From: Allacma fusca
Lineage: Eukaryota; Arthropoda; Collembola; Symphypleona; Sminthuridae
Reading direction: 5' to 3'
Assembly (NCBI GenBank): GCA_947179485.1
Contig: OX359246.1
Span: 25,544,001 to 25,608,000, forward strand
DNA: 64,000 nt
Under the pieces are notes generated by a model. It had not been told where the DNA came from, made no database searches, and saw nothing but the letters and a program-made list of their open reading frames with translations. Position 1 is the first letter of the stretch; each line of letters opens with the position of its first letter. The position numbers and the translations under genes are program-made. Below, piece by piece: positions 22,101 to 34,400 of the stretch.

Positions 22101-23885
22101 GCGTCTCTGGAACGGGAAAGATTGGAAACAATTCGGGAGATGGGTGAGTTTAATATGATGGTTACAATTTTGCAAAAAATTATTTTGTACTAGAGCTTCC
22201 ACTTCTGCCCATATTTACAGGACTCTTTCAAAAAGAACGGCCAGGAATAGCTATTGCCCATAAAACCAGATTTGCCTGTCGGGCTGTTTTGAACCAGATG
22301 CAAGAAACTTTGGAGACGATTAAGGAGGATGGTATTTTTGTTTAAATAAAAATTACACATTTTAAAACCATACTTGCAAAATACTCCTCTGCTTTCCCAA
22401 TTTTGTAAAACCTGGAATCATTGTCCCGTCCAGCCAAATGTGTCAAATCTCTTTACATTGTTTTGCCTGGATTTAAGATAAATTGTAATTGGGTCTGCAG
22501 GCTTAACTGACATTAAAGAAAATACAATTCTGGTGTCCAAGTTGGAAGAAAAAATAAAACGCTTGAAGAACTCCCCTCATTTCATGTCTCCGTTGCTGCC
22601 GGAGTCGTTGCTGGACCACTTGCCTTTTGTAAATGGAAATGATGCTATTTTGACATATATTAAAGTAATTCTCCTACGTGTAGCTCCTAAACAAATAAAC
22701 CAAATTCCGCACATTGCAAATCTCAATTTAGGATAAATTCGACGAAACTCACTAATGCATTTTTTTTAAATTTTTCCAGAAGTACGCAAAATTGGTGTCC
22801 TTCAATTCTGGGGAAAAAATAGTTGAAACGGGACATTGCCCTAATGGGATATTTATCATTGTGTCGGGCATCGTGAGAGTGAACTACGTCCCAAAGGATG
22901 CAACAATTCAGGTAAGTCCTTGGAATGCAAGAATGTTGTTAATTACTAATTCAGAAACTTGATTCTAGTTTCAACTAAAATACTTTAATTATGAATGAGA
23001 AAATTAGAATTTAATTTTCCTGTCCTTAATTTCTAATATTTTAGTCTTTAATTCTAAACCTCAAGAGTTTTCATATAAACTGAATTTTCAGAAATACGAA
23101 AAATACGGGATCGTCCCGAACGCGGAGATCTTCCGGGACCTGACATTCCGATCCGAAACCACGGAATTTCTAACCACTGGTGCAATAATTGGTGAGAAAG
23201 GTGTTTTAACCGGGGAAGCCAGTTGCTCAACAATGACGAGTCAAACGGGAATATCAGCTTATCACTTGTCTCAAATATGCATGAAAAATGCCCTGGGTAT
23301 TTTTGCCGATTCGAAACATTCCCTAATATCCAGGATTTGGAGATCCTATGGGATCAAAATTGCTCTCGCATTCCTCCCCACGCAACCCGCTTTTGCAGTA
23401 AGTCCTTTTTTGCAGTGAACACTATGCAAATTAAATTTTCTTTAATATTAATTCATTTGGCGTAATTCAATTTTTTTAATGTAGTTATGGTCCCTATACA
23501 AAATCCGAATGCATTTGGAATCGTCATTTCTGGCAAATATGGCTGATGGAATTCAAATCCTAGAAATCCCTGAGCATACTTCGGACGTAATTATAATCCA
23601 TGGACAAGTAAAGGATTACCGAACGAACGACGTGTACCAAGCTCCGTCCCTGATACCTCAGTCATGTTCAAAAATTTGCCGCGTAATTTATTTTCGACTA
23701 TTTATTTTACTGATGTATTAATGAACGATGGATTTAGGCTAAATTTAAAATACCAGTTACAACTCAGATTTTGTTTTATTCAAATTTTCTGGAAGATGTA
23801 ATGTAGAAAATATGATTTTCAGATTGAGGGCACGCTCGTCCACCCGCGAATATTATTGGTGGGCTGTACGGACAACTTGCATTAG
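19136..23885 (+). CDS. SLC9C/NHE10-like Na+/H+ exchanger with cyclic-nucleotide-binding domain
   Basis: Fourteen exons: 19136-19331, 19495-19829, 19916-20084, 20170-20469, 20550-20787, 20867-21041, 21159-21398, 21579-22143, 22221-22331, 22501-22664, 22780-22911, 23092-23397, 23485-23682, 23823-23885. All phases agree; 1063 aa. Known members are sperm plasma-membrane Na+/H+ exchangers gated by voltage and cAMP. Exon 1 encodes a signal-like hydrophobic segment. Exons 2-7 form the transporter, with SGTDPVALIS, EGESLVNTGVS and WSGIRGAVSV. Exons 7-10 give the cytosolic linker (EWEMVQEL, YDIAQG, KTRFACRAVLNQM). Exons 11-13 carry the cyclic-nucleotide-binding roll (FNSGEKIVETG..GIFIIVSG..IGEKGVLTGE). 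Two oddities: Thr replaces the Asp of the Asn-Asp motif, and no S1-S4 voltage-sensor helices lie between transporter and linker. The total length near the usual ~1100 comes from long soluble parts. Confidence 0.85.
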
Positions 23886-24557
23886 TGATATTTAAGGTTT
23901 CCAAGATTTAATCCCTAAAAATTTCTGATACCTTACCTTAAATAATATTGCGCCTATGAGTAACAGGTTCTTATTTAAGGGGTTTCTTGAAACAACATTT
24001 TTTAATTAAATTTTCTGTCACAGCACAGTTCCATGTTCATCTTGTCAATGCTTCCCTGGACGTTTGTACTTGCGCAAGGAACGATTCCCTTTTAAAACGC
24101 CATTGGACCGCACAACATCTGGGTATCCACTGTAGCCAATCAGAAACCAGAACCAGCCCCTCATCCTAGCCCTTACTCCCAGAAACCTCCAAACTCCATT
24201 TTAATGTCATACTAAGCCTTCTCACAAATAAATACAAAAGTCATCTCTTCTTGAAAATAGCTTCAGTTGCCCATTTTGATTTGTGCAATTCACACGAGCT
24301 AGTCAATCGCGTTCATTTACACAGCACAACAATTTTCAGAACGAGACTTTCTGGCATTTTGTATTAAAGTCCAATTGCGGAATAAGCATTTTAAATACAA
24401 GTAAGACGGAAATTATTGCCCTATTAATTTTTTCAAATTCTTTGAATTCTAACGGTTGATTTTTCAAAGGGTTACACAGCATTCAGAAGGTAGCCAGGAT
24501 AGCAGATCATGAACATTTAAATTTATTAAAATTTTATTTATAGATTTACTTCAGAAA
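23886..24557. promoter_or_regulatory. Compact intergenic region between SLC9C and nanos
   Basis: These 672 bp must hold the exchanger 3' UTR and the nanos promoter/5' UTR. An acceptor-like TTTACTTCAG ends 3 bp before the nanos ATG, suggesting an untranslated first exon or a trans-spliced leader; the sequence alone cannot decide. No TATA box stands out. Confidence 0.35.
24227..24232 (+). terminator. Candidate poly(A) signal of the SLC9C gene
   Basis: AATAAA lies ~340 bp after the exchanger stop codon and ~325 bp before the nanos ATG. Confidence 0.4.
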
Positions 24558-25678
24558 ATGGACTCCGGTTACTACATTGCACAAAATTTCCCACCAGTTC
24601 CTGTCCCCATGGAATCAATGTCATCTTGCGGGGATCCGGAAACTCAAAATTTATCTACGGAAACAGTCTACGGCTATCCTCAATTTCCATGGGTGCCCAT
24701 AATCACAAACCCCAGTACGCCAGTGTCTACACAACCAGTAAGAACTATTGGAATTTTCGGGATAAGACGTTTGCGCATGTGTGATTTTGACTGCCTCCTG
24801 GTTTTTTAATCCGTACCATTTTTGTAGACCGAGGTTTTATGTCGACTACCGCAAAAGGGGGCGTTTGCATCGTCGGAGTATTTGTACTTGCAGCCAAGGC
24901 CCAATATGGCGTACTATTTAGACGTCTGTCCGAACCAATGCTGTCCTAGCACAATTTTTGAAGTGCCAGTAAATTCGGGGGGAGTATTTTCTCCAGCGAA
25001 AACTCCATCATGTTGTGGGAAGAGACACACTCCCAATTTGGAGACAGTTCCTGAAGAGATGGAGGACGGAGTGGCAGACGATTACGTAAACATTCTAGAG
25101 ACTTGCGGAAACTTCCAAAATATTCCGATGCCAGAGCCAGATTTCGATAAAACAGCGGAGAAGTCATGCCAAACCGATTTCCGGGATGAGGATCCTTCTA
25201 AGGCTTCGTCTTCCGTTCCAATTAATGAAAGCCGAATACCTGTGGACATTAAAGTGCTTTTTGACCCCAAAGGTGAGTACAATTTTTGAATAAATATTCC
25301 TTAAAAAATCAATGGTAATTGCAGGAGCCTAAGCTCCCAGTAAAAAATTGAATATAATTTTTGTCGTTTAAATTTCCAGTCGAGAAAAAAGCACCCGTTG
25401 TCAAAAGGACCAGCAAGACTTCCCAGGGTTACTGTAAATTCTGCCGCAGTAACGGGGAACCATTTGATGTCTTCAGTTCCCACGTGTTCAAAAACCACCT
25501 GAACGAGACCATGTGCCCCATCTTACGGAAATACGTCTGTCCTCTCTGTGGGAAAACAGGGACTGAAGCCCACACTCAAAAGTACTGCTCCAAAGCCACC
25601 GAACAGGACTTCTGTCATACTCGATTTTACCGCAAGGTCCGTAATTCCGTCGGGAATTTCCGGGTCCTCAAGTACTAA
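24558..25678 (+). CDS. nanos: Nanos-type RNA-regulatory protein
   Basis: Three exons (24558-24737, 24828-25272, 25380-25678) join in phase to 307 aa. Nanos proteins are germline translational repressors that work with Pumilio and recruit deadenylase through their N-terminus. The diagnostic C-terminal double CCHC finger is complete: CKFCRSNGEP, then SSHVFKNH and NETMC for finger 1, and CPLCGKTGTEAHTQKYC for finger 2. The ~210-residue N-terminal part is low in complexity, with Pro/Tyr-rich, Cys-rich (CPNQCCP) and acidic segments, and is not recognisable, as is normal for this family. A Phe/Tyr-rich N-terminal NOT1-interacting motif is not evident. The tail after the fingers (FRVLKY) is short. 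Two AATAAA signals follow ~300 bp downstream. The assignment rests on the fingers and is secure. Confidence 0.93.
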
Positions 25679-25972
25679 GTCTCTGAAGCTGTTGTCTTGG
25701 TAAATGAACTACGCCATAAAAGGATAACTATCCTACAACCTTTTCTATCAAAATTTTCAGAAATTTCCTCAAATTTAAAAATCAAACTCATCACTCTCTA
25801 GTCTTCTGGTGCAAATGGAATGTGTTCCCAAAAATGAATTTCACAACCGTTGCCACCTATTAGTCATCGCTTACATTTTTTGTTTCCTTTGAGAATGTTA
25901 AAATCAACAATGTTTTACAATGCGCCTTCATTTTATTAATTTTCGTACAAATATAAGTCAAAGGTCAATGTC

Positions 25973-25989
25973 AATAAATTACAAATAAA
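25973..25989 (+). terminator. Tandem poly(A) signals of nanos
   Basis: AATAAA occurs at 25973-25978 and again at 25984-25989, ~300 bp after the nanos stop. This implies a 3' UTR of about 310-330 nt. No canonical Pumilio site (TGTANATA) was noticed in it. Confidence 0.6.
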
Positions 25990-28466
25990 TTGACCACCTA
26001 AAAATTTGGTTTTTTCAACTTTATTTTTCTTCCTTCAAAATTTGCATTGTTACTTCTTTACGAAGTTTCATCAGACCAGGTCAGGTCATTGCAGGGTCAG
26101 AGAAATGTAAACTAAAATCCAGGTTTATTATTATTCAACTGAAAAAACTCAACACGGGACAACCCCACATGAAAATGCAACTCATTGACGCTTTCAGGCG
26201 TCAACTCCTCATTTCCAGTCAATTAATTCCTAATTTATACTTTATCCAAAATACAGCTCATATTTAATTTTATGTAGTATTTATGCTCCTTATGCGCCTT
26301 TAATTCCAAACCACAAAGCCCACATCCGACGTACATTTAAAAGTAATAATATGCGCACACACCCGATCGATAGTTAAAGAGATGCGGAGGAGATCTCTCC
26401 CCCTCACACAATCCCTTCACTCCAGCTGTTGGCAAATAACCCTAATTTTTAACTACGACGAGTCCTATTCCAGTGGAAAGGTCCGATTAAAAACTCATAT
26501 TTGACTCAAAATTAAGGGCGAAAATAATTTTTACAAAAATCCTCCCACAAGCCCAGAACGCATCTCCCCTAAAACTAAAAACTGCCCTCACATTCTAAGC
26601 CCTTGGAAATACTTTTAAACCACTTGTTACTCTATTTTAAATCCAGCCTTGGCGGTTCCACTTTTAAAATCTCTATATACCCTAAAAATTCAGGGCTTAG
26701 TCCATATTTTATAGATATTTTCCAGAATTTATCCCTATATACGTTTTTATATACAAATTTCCAGGAAAAATCTCACAGCTGGAACTATCTCCGAGGATCT
26801 CCGTCATATTACGGTTTTGAGCCAAACTTAAAAAAGTTAAACATTTAATCCGAAAAAAAATCCCACATTAAAAACTCACTTGTCAATTAATTTACTGAAA
26901 ATAAACTTAGACATAAATAAGACGCCGACATTATAAACATACAGTTCAAAATAAATTTATTCAAGGTACTCCCCCCGAAATTAAAAACACTGGATTTACC
27001 AAAAATTTAGGAATTAATTGCACAATTTACGGGCAAAAAACTTGATTGATTTAATTACATGTGCAAAAATACGAAAGGTGGCGGAAATTAAATTTTGGAA
27101 TTAAAATACGAGCAGGCGGACATTTAATTTTGAGAAATATATAATCACAGGGATTTAAAGCCCAAAAATTAAAATACTCAAAATTCTGAGTGAAAAAAAA
27201 TTGTCAATTCAGTAGGGAATACAAATATTTGTACTGGGAAAAAATATTTACTAAGGGAAATCCTATTTATGTGATAATTTTGTTGTACCTGAGACTCATA
27301 GCGTCTGGATGTATTTGGGGTGACATCATTTTTCCCAGATGATAAGTAAAGCCACAAAATATTGACAGCTGGTCAATAATTCATGTTGTCAGTTGTCAAC
27401 TCCTGTTCCTTTGGGTCTGATAACGTATTTTTTTGAGAGAGTGCAACGGAATTAGTAAATATTTATCTTTGAAGGGATATGCAAGTTTGAAGTTTAAGCT
27501 TGGAGTTTGACCTTTGACTTTTGGAAGATTATTGTTGGGATTTGAAGTGGACCGTAGTCCTTGAGTAAATTGTAAGTTGAAATTATTTTAATCTGTGAAT
27601 TTGTGATAAATAAATTATAAGATTAATTTTATTTGGGTTCTTTTGGAATTTTTAGAGGGGACACACTTTTGGAAGTTCTGCTGTCAAGATCACAAATATT
27701 CTTCAGATTCAAAGATCCTGTGGGTTCTGAAAGGTTAGGATTCAAAAAGGTTCCTGGGAGTCAGAAGGAGTGGGAAGCTTGGATAAGAATTAGGTAATAT
27801 TTTTGGGAATATTATTAATTATTATTATTAGTGAATAATATTTTTTAATTAATTCCAACTTTGTTGGAGTAATTCATATTTTTGAAATAAGAATTTTTGG
27901 AGTGAAGGAATATTTCAGGGACTGTTTTGGAGATATTTAATAATTAATTTCACAGTTTCAGGATTATTTTTGATAGGGTTAAGATTAAATTCGTGAAGGA
28001 ACGATATAGTTTATAGGTAATGGGGATTAATATTTTTATTGATTTATTACGATGAGGGACATGAAATATTGAAGTTAATATGGTAATGAGGTTGAGATTT
28101 AGAATATTTGTATTTGGATGTTGAAGTTTTTGAATTTTTGGTAGTTTTTATTGTAGGATTTAAGGATTCTTCGAGGATTTCGAAGTAATTGAATGTATTC
28201 TAGCTAGCTCAGTTGTTAAGTTAGTATCGAGGGTGAATGATCTGTGGTAGTAAATTGTGATGTAGAAGTAAAGTTTTGGGGGAATCTTAAGTTTTTTTAA
28301 GGATCAGAATAGTAGGAATTAAATAGCTCGGAGATACAAATAGGATTGGGAATATATTTGGTAATGTAATAAATTAGAATGAAGTGGAATACGTAATTTT
28401 GGTGGAATTAGGTGCGTTCATACTTCAATGTGTTTATTAATTTTGTAAGGACACGGATTGTGAGAC
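25990..28466. other. Intergenic, AT-rich, promoter side of cytochrome b561
   Basis: No gene is supported. The DNA is unusually AT-rich with many AAAATTT words, and short frames such as 26603-26848 lack homology. An untranslated first exon of the cytochrome b561 gene could lie near 28440, where TTGTAAGGACACGG precedes the ATG, but no splice acceptor is clear. Confidence 0.4.
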
Positions 28467-31400
28467 ATGGGCACTGACGAAGATCCTCGGGACTATGACC
28501 TGGCGAGGAAGATCTTCTGGGGAGGGGTGACGACTGTGACTGTGACAGGGATCATGGCCATCATCCTCATGTTGGTCTACTTGAACCTGGCCACGGACCC
28601 CTCGAAGGCCACCTTCACTTGGAACCATACTTCCAATTTGCACATCATCACGATGCTAATGTTCTTCATATTCCTCCAGGGCTATGGTAAGATCAATAAT
28701 AATTTTTAATTGTGGAACAATCTGTAGTTACTTCGAAACTCTGGGTCTTGTTTTGTTAGTGGTGGTTCTATTTTGGAGAATCCTGAAATTGTAACGTTGC
28801 TCCTGAGTATTAATTATTATTCTTAGAACCCAGTAATTATTTCACTCAAGATACGTTCGATATTCAGCGATATTTCCTCGTAAATTTGAAATTTCGATGG
28901 AGCGGTCCGTTCAAGTATGGATCTTCTGCAATATTAAAGATCAGACTGATTTAGATCAGATTAGATTTTGTTGGATCAGTAATAATTTACTTAATGATTA
29001 TACAAAACCAATGATATTTTGTAAGGATTTACTTCGCTATTGCTTATAATTAGGTTAAGAATTAAAGGCAGATCAGGTTGAATTAAACATTATTAATTAA
29101 AGGGAGGTTCAAATCTGTTTCCGATTTTTTGTAGGGCTTTGCAGAAGATTTAAATCAGTTCAGTATAACCCATGTGGGAACTCCAAGGAATTCTATATAA
29201 TTTTGTTGGTCAATGGCAAAAGTTTATAGCTCAAGGAAGAGGTCAGGGCAGAATTAGATGTGGGTCCAGTTTACATTTTGGGTTCAAATTTGAATAAGAT
29301 TTCTGCTTCCTCATCGAATTTAATTTTTAGCTGATTTGTAATTTCCAGCGTTAATTAATTAATTTAAGCTGAATTTGAATCTGTACTTGGAATTTTATAA
29401 ATTTTTAATTTCTGATTTCTAGTTTGATGTTTCATGTTCAATGTTCAATAGACCACTTATGTTTTAAAATCATGTTCAGGTCAACTTTTAGTTCTGGTGT
29501 CAGTTCAAGGTCAGGTCAGGGAACGAGCTAAATGGAAGTTGTTAATTCACAGGGAATACGAATTTATTGAGCATTGTGGAACAGAGCAGGGAGATAAGAA
29601 AAAAATTAACGTTGCGGTAAAATAGGAATTTTGGGTGAATAAATTGGGAATGCGTCCAAATAAAAGTTTGCTCCCGTATCAAAGTACATAATAGTAATAA
29701 ATACATGTTCTCATAAGGGGATCTGTTATAGACCGAGTGCTCTGTATTTTTATATTTTTCCAGACTTATAATAGCTCGGGATATGATCCCCGTGTGAAAA
29801 AATAGGAATGAAAAATATCCCAAGTTTTCCCCCTCTCTCTTGCTTGAATGACGTGACAAGGCAATGTAGTGGAAAAAAATTCATGAAAAAATATGAGGAA
29901 TTTTTCTACAGCCTGCTCCAACCACGTCCAATTCTCCGAGTCGGAGAGAGTGCCCGAATGTCAAAAAAATGAGGGAGGAAATGATCCCTGCTCATTTTAT
30001 TTTTCTGTGTGTACAATAGTTTTTCCATATACGTGTGTGTGTGTGTGTGTGTGTGTGCTGGACAGACGGTTTTGTTCCAAAAAAAAAACACTACAAAATT
30101 GTACACATATGTAGTATATATGTATTTATGGGGAAGGTCCGTATAAAAATGTTAAAAAAAGTGGCATTCCTACAATATGAAGGATTTTTTTGCTTCAAGG
30201 ACAGCCACATGACATGACACTTTCTCTCGTGTCATTCCCTCACGCTTGATTTGAACTCCTATTTTTTCCCTTGTCTAAGTAGCTTAGTTTTCCCCCGTCT
30301 TGTCTCTCTCTCTTGTCTTCATCTTCAAGCTAGACTGGATTCCTATCATGATCCAATGCCCCAATATTGCGTGGGTCAATTCATGTGAATTCCGCATGGA
30401 CATCACATAGTGTATCAAATGTAGCCCTCAAATTTTAGATACCTTATTGAAATTGCTTTATTTAAGATTTAGAACGGCTTTGAGCATTTTTTTCAACAGT
30501 TTTGCCCGAATCGAAGACCATATTTTGGAGATTCTGTAATATTTTTAGATTTTCAAGGATAGACCTTTTTCTCCCCTGAATCTGGTCAGAGAAATAATCC
30601 ACTTACAATTTATTTTAAAAAATTTGAGAATTTTTGAAATTTTGAACCGAATTTGCCAAATTTAAATTTTTAAACAGCAAACAGCTGATAATTCTCATAA
30701 GAAAATTTTTCTGTTCAAGAAATGACATGTAATAACGATTGAATGGTATGCAAACTTTTTAGGATGGGGGTCCAAATTTTTGGGTATTTTTTAAATTCAA
30801 AATTTCAAAAGAACCTGTTGCAGTTTAATTTGAAAGTGCTGGAGTTTATGAATTATTGAATTGGGGTAACTAACACGGGAAAAATTCAAAAACCCGTTCA
30901 AATTTAAATTTTACCCAGATTTTGAAAAATTCTTCGATTCGGCAATTTGTATTCATAAATTGGAACATTTCCATCCTAACGTTTGAATTTGAAATGAAGG
31001 TACTGAAATTCAAGATAGAACTGTTCTATCTGTGTGCAGAAATCCATGAAAAACTCCAACCTGCATGAAAAAAATTGGGGCTGATAAATTCCACTATTTT
31101 TCTTATTATGCTCCGATGCATCGACCAAATTTCGCTGACTCTATAAAATTTAAAGAAATTTTAAGACTGGATTTTTGAAGGAAAAAAATTTCTTGGAAAA
31201 TTTCCAGTATATTTTTAGAGTGTAAATTTGTTTTTGGATAAAATTTTTGCTGAGTGAGGATATCTGGCTCGTAATCGATGTGTTTTTGGAAAGGAGTGAA
31301 AAATGCATTGAAGTTGAAATTCTCCGTTATCCAGTGAAGCTTGTTTTGATGCATTAGGGCGGAAAATATTTGCTGTGAGGACGAGACAAGAAAGAAGCAC

Positions 31401-34400
31401 CTTTGGCCTTTGAGTAATCTATTTCCTATTTGTGTGTGTGTGTGTATACAAACTGCATGTATTTGAGACAGCCCTATAGAGACAGCTCCATTTATAGGTT
31501 GAGAGGACGGAAAGTGATGTGTGGAATGACGCAAGAGCTCTCACTGGTTTTGCCATATTTTGTGTACATGGGCTGTATGTACGTATGTATAATGGGGCAA
31601 GGCCCATAAGTTGATGAAGGCTTGTCATTTGACCAACATTGGCAGAATATATGGCCAAAGGTAGGGCTATTACGTCCATAAGTTACTATAGGAACCCCAG
31701 CCTAAAAATAAACCCGGAGCCTCTCCTTGTTGAGCAAAGTTGATCCCTGCGTTGACAAATTCTATGACATATTATTAGATGGATGTAAATACTTTCCTCA
31801 CTCGTAAGGCATTTTTCTTTTTTTTTTTGCTTGAGGAGGCAAAGGAAGGAGCGGAGTTGAAGCACGTGCTTGAGAAGTGTGTCACTTCGGGATCACACAA
31901 GTCTTAATGAGAAATTGGTATGGTAACAGACAGGGCTGGTGTTATCCTGATTGTGATCCCGTGCCTCTGTTGAGGGTCAGGGGTCAAGTACGGGTCAAGT
32001 TCATTTTGAACGATTGTGAGTTACAAATTGTGAGAGGCTTCTGAAAAATTGTTAAGCGTAATGGAAGTAAGCGTTTTCAAATTTTCAATTTAATGATATA
32101 CTTGAGGTCAAGGGCGGGTCAAGTGAGGGTGAAGGTTAGATGTAGTTAGTTTTCAACCGGGGCTAAAGACGAATTGCTGCAAAGTTTACTTGTGTCAAGT
32201 TCAGATAAATTTTAAAAAGTACTTGAAGTATTCGGGGTCAAGTGCGGGTCAAGTGAGGCTGATGGTCAAGTTTAGTTATGGTTTGGACAGGGGCTACAGA
32301 CAGATTGCTGGAAAGGTTACTTGTGTCAAGTTCAGACTAATTTTAAGAAGTAATTGAATTACTTGAGGTCAAGTGCGGGGTCAAGTTCTCAGATTCTGGA
32401 GTGTAGGTCAAGTGGAGTGAAGTTTGGGGAGTTACAAGTGCAATGTTCAATGGCTTTCGCTCAGTTTGAGTCAAAATAACGTGTCAGGTTATGGATTCTA
32501 GCTCAGGTAGAGATTGGTACATTGACAGGCCACTTGAAGTAGCTTCTAGGTCAAGTTCAGGTCACGTGGGGTTAAAAATAATCAAGTGTGGGCAATATTC
32601 AAGTCAAGTGTAGATATAAATTGAACTTTTGTCATCGTTATGATAACTGCAATGATAGTTCCTGTAAAGGTCGTATATTTAATATATGCCTAATTTTTTG
32701 AGGTCAAGTACCGGTCAAGTACAAGCAAATGGAAAGGTTGAATCTAGAATATTTGGAAATTACGTGAGCTGATCGTTGCTTGTTTTTTGGCTAAGCGTTC
32801 CACAGCGACATGTCTGGACTTTTTAATGAATGCTCTCTAATTTATTGTTAGTTTTTGATTTCCCGTCTGTAGTTAAAGCGAAGCCTTTTGTACTGGCATT
32901 GTCCTTGTTTTTTCTGTCTCTTGGCATTGGGACGGCTTCAAAACGGGAGAGAACTAAATTGGTTTTCTAATTTCAAGGCTTCCGTGTGTACAAACATGCT
33001 CCGCCATGTACATATATAAATAAACTTGGAGTAATTACAACCCGCTCGGAAACTTTTGTTGTTTGCCAATACAAATGTAATTACAGGACTTGATTGCGCT
33101 TCAATTCATTGGTCTTGATTGGACTGGGTGGATGCTTTTGTGCACAGTTTTGGCAGCCTATGTCAGGCATGTACAGTATTTCATCTGTATGACAGGACTC
33201 CTTTATAAGAGGATTTAATTTCATTAAATTTAAAATGTGAGATTCCTGAATCGATAAAATTTGGTCAGTCTCTGGAAGTTTCGTCAAATTGGGGTCCGAT
33301 TTTTGTCAGTGTTTTCACTTTGGTACATTACGGTCAATTATTGCAGTTTAGTTAATTTTGGTCAATTATTACAGTTTAGGTAATTTTGATCAATTATTAC
33401 AGGTTGGTCAAATTCGGTCAATTATTGCAGTTTGGTCAATTACGGTCAGTTGTTGCAGTTTGGTCAATTATTGAAGTTTGATCAAATTCGGTCAATTATT
33501 ACAGTTTGGAAAAATTGGGTCCTGTGTCAGTTGTTACAATTTGAACAAATTCGGTCAGTTATTTCAGTTTAGTCAAATCGGGTCAAATTTGTGTCAACTA
33601 TTGCAATTTGGTCTAACTTGTTAATATTCGTTCCAATTATTTCGGTTTGATCGGATCCTGTCTTTGGATCAATTATGGAAGTTTGGTCAAATTGGGTCAA
33701 TTTATGCCATTGGGCCAAATTTGTAGCCAATTTCATAGCTGCTGGATCATGTTGTGCCAAAATATGGTAAATTTTTGCAGTTAAGTTTAGATTTAGGTCA
33801 ATTTGGCCAAATGTTTTTTGGTTTACTCATATTAGGCCAGAATAGTGTTCATTTTTGTATTTTGGTCATTTTGGGTCAAAATCCGGTCAAATATGGGACA
33901 GTCCCATCCGATTCCCCAAGTATGAACAGATTTCTACTTTCCCCCGCTATGTATTGGTAAATTTTTGACCAAATTTGACCCCTTACTGGTGGACTTGCAT
34001 GCATGCTTCACATTTGGACTGAACGTTGCTCGTATTTTCTCCGACTGTTTTTAATTCCTTAAATTTTTTTATTTTACAGTTATCCTGATTTTCCGGATTT
34101 TCCCTGAAAAGCCGAAGCTAATTGTGAAACTTCTCCACTTCTCGCTCCATCTGGCGGTGTCAATTGGAGTTCTGGTCGCATTCCTCTCCATCGTCTCGTA
34201 CAAGAACGTTACCGTGAGGAAGAAGGACGAGGCCGTTCATTTCCTCAGTCTCCACAGCTGGTTGGGACTCGGAGCCATCATTATCTATTATGGACAGGTC
34301 AGTTAATGACAAAAGTTTTCCTTCGCTTGTCCCTCAAATCCTAATAAAAATTTATTCAAAATGAGCAACTTTGACACTCTGAAAATTTGTCTGAAACTCG

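Noticed and set aside
31106-31679. Minus-strand frames of 86-142 residues in intron 1 of cytochrome b561
   Set aside because: No homology, an embedded TG-repeat gives a Thr/His run, and no matching splice partners.
33310-33720. Possible CRISPR-like array
   Set aside because: The repeats are tandem and degenerate without unique spacers, and the context is a eukaryotic intron.
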